Source: Gammaproteobacteria bacterium (lineage in GTDB: Bacteria > Pseudomonadota > Gammaproteobacteria > Chromatiales > Chromatiaceae). From it: a DNA stretch of 8,405 nt. Below the pieces are notes generated by a model. The model was not told where the DNA came from and did not search any database. It worked only from the letters and a program-made list of their open reading frames with translations. Shown piece by piece: positions 6,755-8,405 of the stretch. The position numbers and the translations under genes are program-made. The stretch is taken from NCBI GenBank assembly GCA_029287695.1, contig JARFQQ010000040.1, forward strand, positions 1 through 8,405, given 5' to 3'. Numbering within the stretch: position 1 is the stretch's first letter; the number at the start of each line of letters is the position of its first letter.

Positions 6755-6851
6755 TGGAAACGGAAAACCATCACCGGTATCCGGATTCTGCTGTTCCTGC
6801 ATGGCCTTGCCTGGGTTACCATCATTCGATGCAATCGGGAATCCTGTACCA
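6755..6851 (+). other. Intergenic gap between the MoxR operon and glcD
   Basis: This is the only sizeable non-coding stretch in the window. A 6-bp inverted repeat (TGATGG at 6752-6757, CCATCA at 6768-6773) with a 10-nt loop overlaps the stop of the small membrane protein gene, but no T-run follows. CCGG-TAT-CCGG at 6774-6784 is another short dyad. The second half (6801-6851) is open in the glcD frame, but its codons are mostly A/T-ending (for example tta, cca, tca, cct, gta), unlike glcD proper, so it reads as non-coding leader. A glcD promoter would be expected here or in the preceding gene, but none can be named with confidence. Confidence 0.55.
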
Positions 6852-8303
6852 ATGAACAACGCGCTTATCGCGGAATTGCGCAAGATCCTGCCTCCTGACG
6901 GGCTGGTCGACCAGCAAGAGGCCTTGCGCCCCTACGAATGCGACGGTTTGACGGCATTGCGCACGCTGCCACTTGCCGTGGCGCTTCCCGATAGCGAGGA
7001 TCAGGTGCAGCGTATCCTGCAAGTCTGCAAGGCGCATGATGCGCCGGTGGTTGCACGCGGGGCCGGGACCGGGCTCTCCGGCGGCGCACAACCGCATGAG
7101 AACGGAATCATCCTGAGCCTCGCGAAATTCAACCGTATCCGCAAGGTCGATGCCGACAGCCGCACTGCCGTCGTCGAACCGGGCGTTCGCAACATCTCCA
7201 TCAGCGAGGCGGCCAAACCGCATGGTCTCTACTATGCACCCGATCCATCCTCCCAGATCGCCTGCACTATCGGCGGCAATGTGGCGGAAAATTCCGGCGG
7301 ACTGCATTGCCTCAAGTATGGCCTGACGGTTCATAACATCCAGAAACTGCGTGTCATGACGATCGATGGCGACGTCCTGACCATCGGCAGTGATGCGCTC
7401 GACGCACCGGGCTATGACCTGCTTGCGCTCATGACGGGTTCCGAGGGACTACTCGGGATTATTCTCGAGATCACTGTCAAGCTGCTGCCGATCCCTCCCC
7501 TCGCCAGGGTTATCATGGCGGCGTTCGACAGCGTTGAAACTGCCGGCGAAGCCGTTGGGCGCATAATCGCCAACGGCATTATCCCCGGCGGACTCGAGAT
7601 GATGGACAATCTCTCGATCCGTGCGGCGGAGGATTTCGCGCATGCCGGCTACCCGACCGATGCAGCCGCGATACTGCTGTGCGAACTTGATGGCACCGCG
7701 GAAGAGGTCGAACAGGATATCGCCCGTGTCACGAAAATTCTCGAGGGTTGTGATGTCACGAGCATCAGGCTTTCGACCAGTGAGCAGGAGCGCCTGGCAC
7801 TCTGGGCCGGTCGCAAGTCCGCGTTCCCTGCGGTGGGACGCATCTCCCCCGACTACTACTGCATGGACGGCACCATACCGCGCCACAGACTGCCGGACGT
7901 ACTGCGCCGCATGAGTGAAATGTCACATGAATTCGGTCTGCGTGTCGCCAATGTTTTCCATGCCGGGGACGGCAATCTTCACCCGCTCATTCTCTACGAT
8001 GCCAACAAGGGCAACGAGCTGGAAAAGGCAGAGGAATTCGGTGGCAAGATACTCGAGCTCTGTGTCGAGGTCGGAGGAACCATTACCGGCGAACACGGCG
8101 TCGGTACGGAAAAAATCAACCAGATGTGCGTCCAGTTCCAGGCGCTCGAGCTCTCACAATTCCATGCCGTCAAGGAAGCGTTTGATCCCCACGGATTGCT
8201 CAATCCGGGCAAGGCCGTGCCAACGCTCCATCGCTGCGCCGAACTTGGCGCGATGCATGTCCACAACGGTGAACTGCCCTTCCCCGAGCTGGAGCGTTTC
8301 TGA
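6852..8303 (+). CDS. glcD: Glycolate oxidase FAD-binding subunit GlcD
   Basis: This 483-residue flavoprotein subunit belongs to the GlcDEF complex, which oxidises glycolate to glyoxylate and feeds electrons to the quinone pool. It resembles E. coli GlcD along its length as I recall that sequence. Shared features include PYECDGL (27-33), the FAD-binding loop RGAGTGLSGGA (69-79), YYAPDPSSQIAC (127-138), GGNVAENSGG (141-150), CLKYGLTVHN (153-162) and SDALDAPGYDLLAL (180-193). The C-terminal FAD-oxidase half has SPDYYCMDGTIPR (332-344), VFHAGDGNLHP (368-378), GEHGVGTEK (413-421) and NPGK (451-454). An in-frame ATG at 6801 would give 500 residues, close to E. coli GlcD. However, those extra 17 codons are A/T-ending and lack a ribosome-binding site, whereas CGGGA at 6836-6840 precedes 6852, so 6852 is preferred. 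Related FAD enzymes include D-lactate dehydrogenases, but the glcE neighbour favours glycolate. Confidence 0.95.
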   Translation: MNNALIAELRKILPPDGLVDQQEALRPYECDGLTALRTLPLAVALPDSEDQVQRILQVCKAHDAPVVARGAGTGLSGGAQPHENGIILSLAKFNRIRKVDADSRTAVVEPGVRNISISEAAKPHGLYYAPDPSSQIACTIGGNVAENSGGLHCLKYGLTVHNIQKLRVMTIDGDVLTIGSDALDAPGYDLLALMTGSEGLLGIILEITVKLLPIPPLARVIMAAFDSVETAGEAVGRIIANGIIPGGLEMMDNLSIRAAEDFAHAGYPTDAAAILLCELDGTAEEVEQDIARVTKILEGCDVTSIRLSTSEQERLALWAGRKSAFPAVGRISPDYYCMDGTIPRHRLPDVLRRMSEMSHEFGLRVANVFHAGDGNLHPLILYDANKGNELEKAEEFGGKILELCVEVGGTITGEHGVGTEKINQMCVQFQALELSQFHAVKEAFDPHGLLNPGKAVPTLHRCAELGAMHVHNGELPFPELERF

Positions 8304-8405
8304 TGGACCTGCAGGAAACTGTCCGCAGCGCCTTCGAGAATGGCAGCCGGCTCCGCATCACGGGCGGTGGCTCCAAGGATTTTCTCGGACCGCATGAAGA
8401 TGCCG
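8303..8405 (+). CDS. glcE: Glycolate oxidase subunit GlcE, 3'-truncated by window edge
   Basis: The ATG at 8303 shares one base with the glcD stop (TGATG), and GGAG at 8291-8294 gives a ribosome-binding site eight bases upstream, so the two genes are translationally coupled. Only 34 codons are visible. They read MDLQETVRSAFENG, then a strand-like segment RLRITGGGSKDFLG (16-29), which aligns with the E. coli GlcE start (PLVIQGSNSKAFLG, from recall). This is the beginning of the FAD-binding PCMH-type fold, which contains the Gly-rich and Lys-Phe-Leu-Gly block. GlcE is the second flavin-fold subunit of glycolate oxidase and is required with GlcD and the iron-sulfur subunit GlcF. GlcF would be expected next but lies outside the window. 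Identification rests on context plus this short match. Confidence 0.88.
   Translation, partial: MDLQETVRSAFENGSRLRITGGGSKDFLGPHEDA

Noticed and set aside
6752..6773. Inverted repeat TGATGG/CCATCA as a rho-independent terminator after the small membrane protein gene
   Set aside because: The stem is only 6 bp with a 10-nt loop, is not GC-rich and has no following T-run. It overlaps the stop codon and may be chance.
6807..6835. Possible sigma-70 promoter for glcD (TTGCCT, 17-nt spacer, TGCAAT)
   Set aside because: Each hexamer matches consensus at only about four positions. The implied transcription start near 6842 would leave out the candidate ribosome-binding site at 6836-6840.
7915..8397. 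Alternative + strand open frame spanning the glcD 3' end and the glcE start
   Set aside because: It is out of frame with the confidently identified glcD and glcE genes, and its Ser/Arg-rich product is typical of a shadow frame.

Overview
The window looks like chromosomal DNA of a Gram-negative proteobacterium, most likely a gammaproteobacterium. This is inferred from three things: a moderately GC-rich composition with mostly G/C-ending codons, very compact + strand operons with overlapping genes, and a GlcD that matches the Escherichia coli glycolate oxidase subunit along its whole length as I remember that sequence. No species can be named. I see no tRNA, rRNA, CRISPR array, insertion sequence or integrase, and the window reads as stable core-type sequence rather than a mobile island. 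Every gene is on the + strand.

Region 1 (1-6491) is a tight six-gene run: RDD membrane protein (5'-truncated by the window edge), SpoIIM/DUF95 membrane protein, multi-pass membrane protein with a C-terminal DUF4129 domain, DUF4350 membrane protein, MoxR-type AAA+ ATPase and DUF58 protein. Junctions are +14 nt, an 11-nt overlap, an 11-nt overlap, +5 nt and a 4-nt overlap, so the genes are almost certainly co-transcribed and partly translationally coupled. The gene set is a recurring but functionally uncharacterised proteobacterial neighbourhood. The ATPase (MoxR) and its usual DUF58 partner would be the energy-using, client-handling part. The RDD, SpoIIM, DUF4129 and DUF4350 proteins would form an inner-membrane assembly. 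No BatA/BatB-type von Willebrand factor A (VWA) protein with a canonical metal site and no transglutaminase gene is visible, which separates it from the classical Bat and DUF58-transglutaminase clusters.

Region 2 (6509-6754) is a small two-helix membrane protein of unknown function, 17 nt after the DUF58 gene and probably the last gene of the same operon.

Region 3 (6755-6851) is a 97-nt gap that probably separates two transcription units. No convincing terminator or promoter can be read in it.

Region 4 (6852-8405) is the start of a glycolate oxidase operon: glcD (FAD-binding subunit), then glcE overlapping it by one base and cut by the window end. Together with GlcF, expected downstream, these oxidise glycolate to glyoxylate at the membrane and pass electrons to the respiratory chain. 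The most interesting part of the window is the uncharacterised envelope/AAA+ cluster with its small membrane protein.
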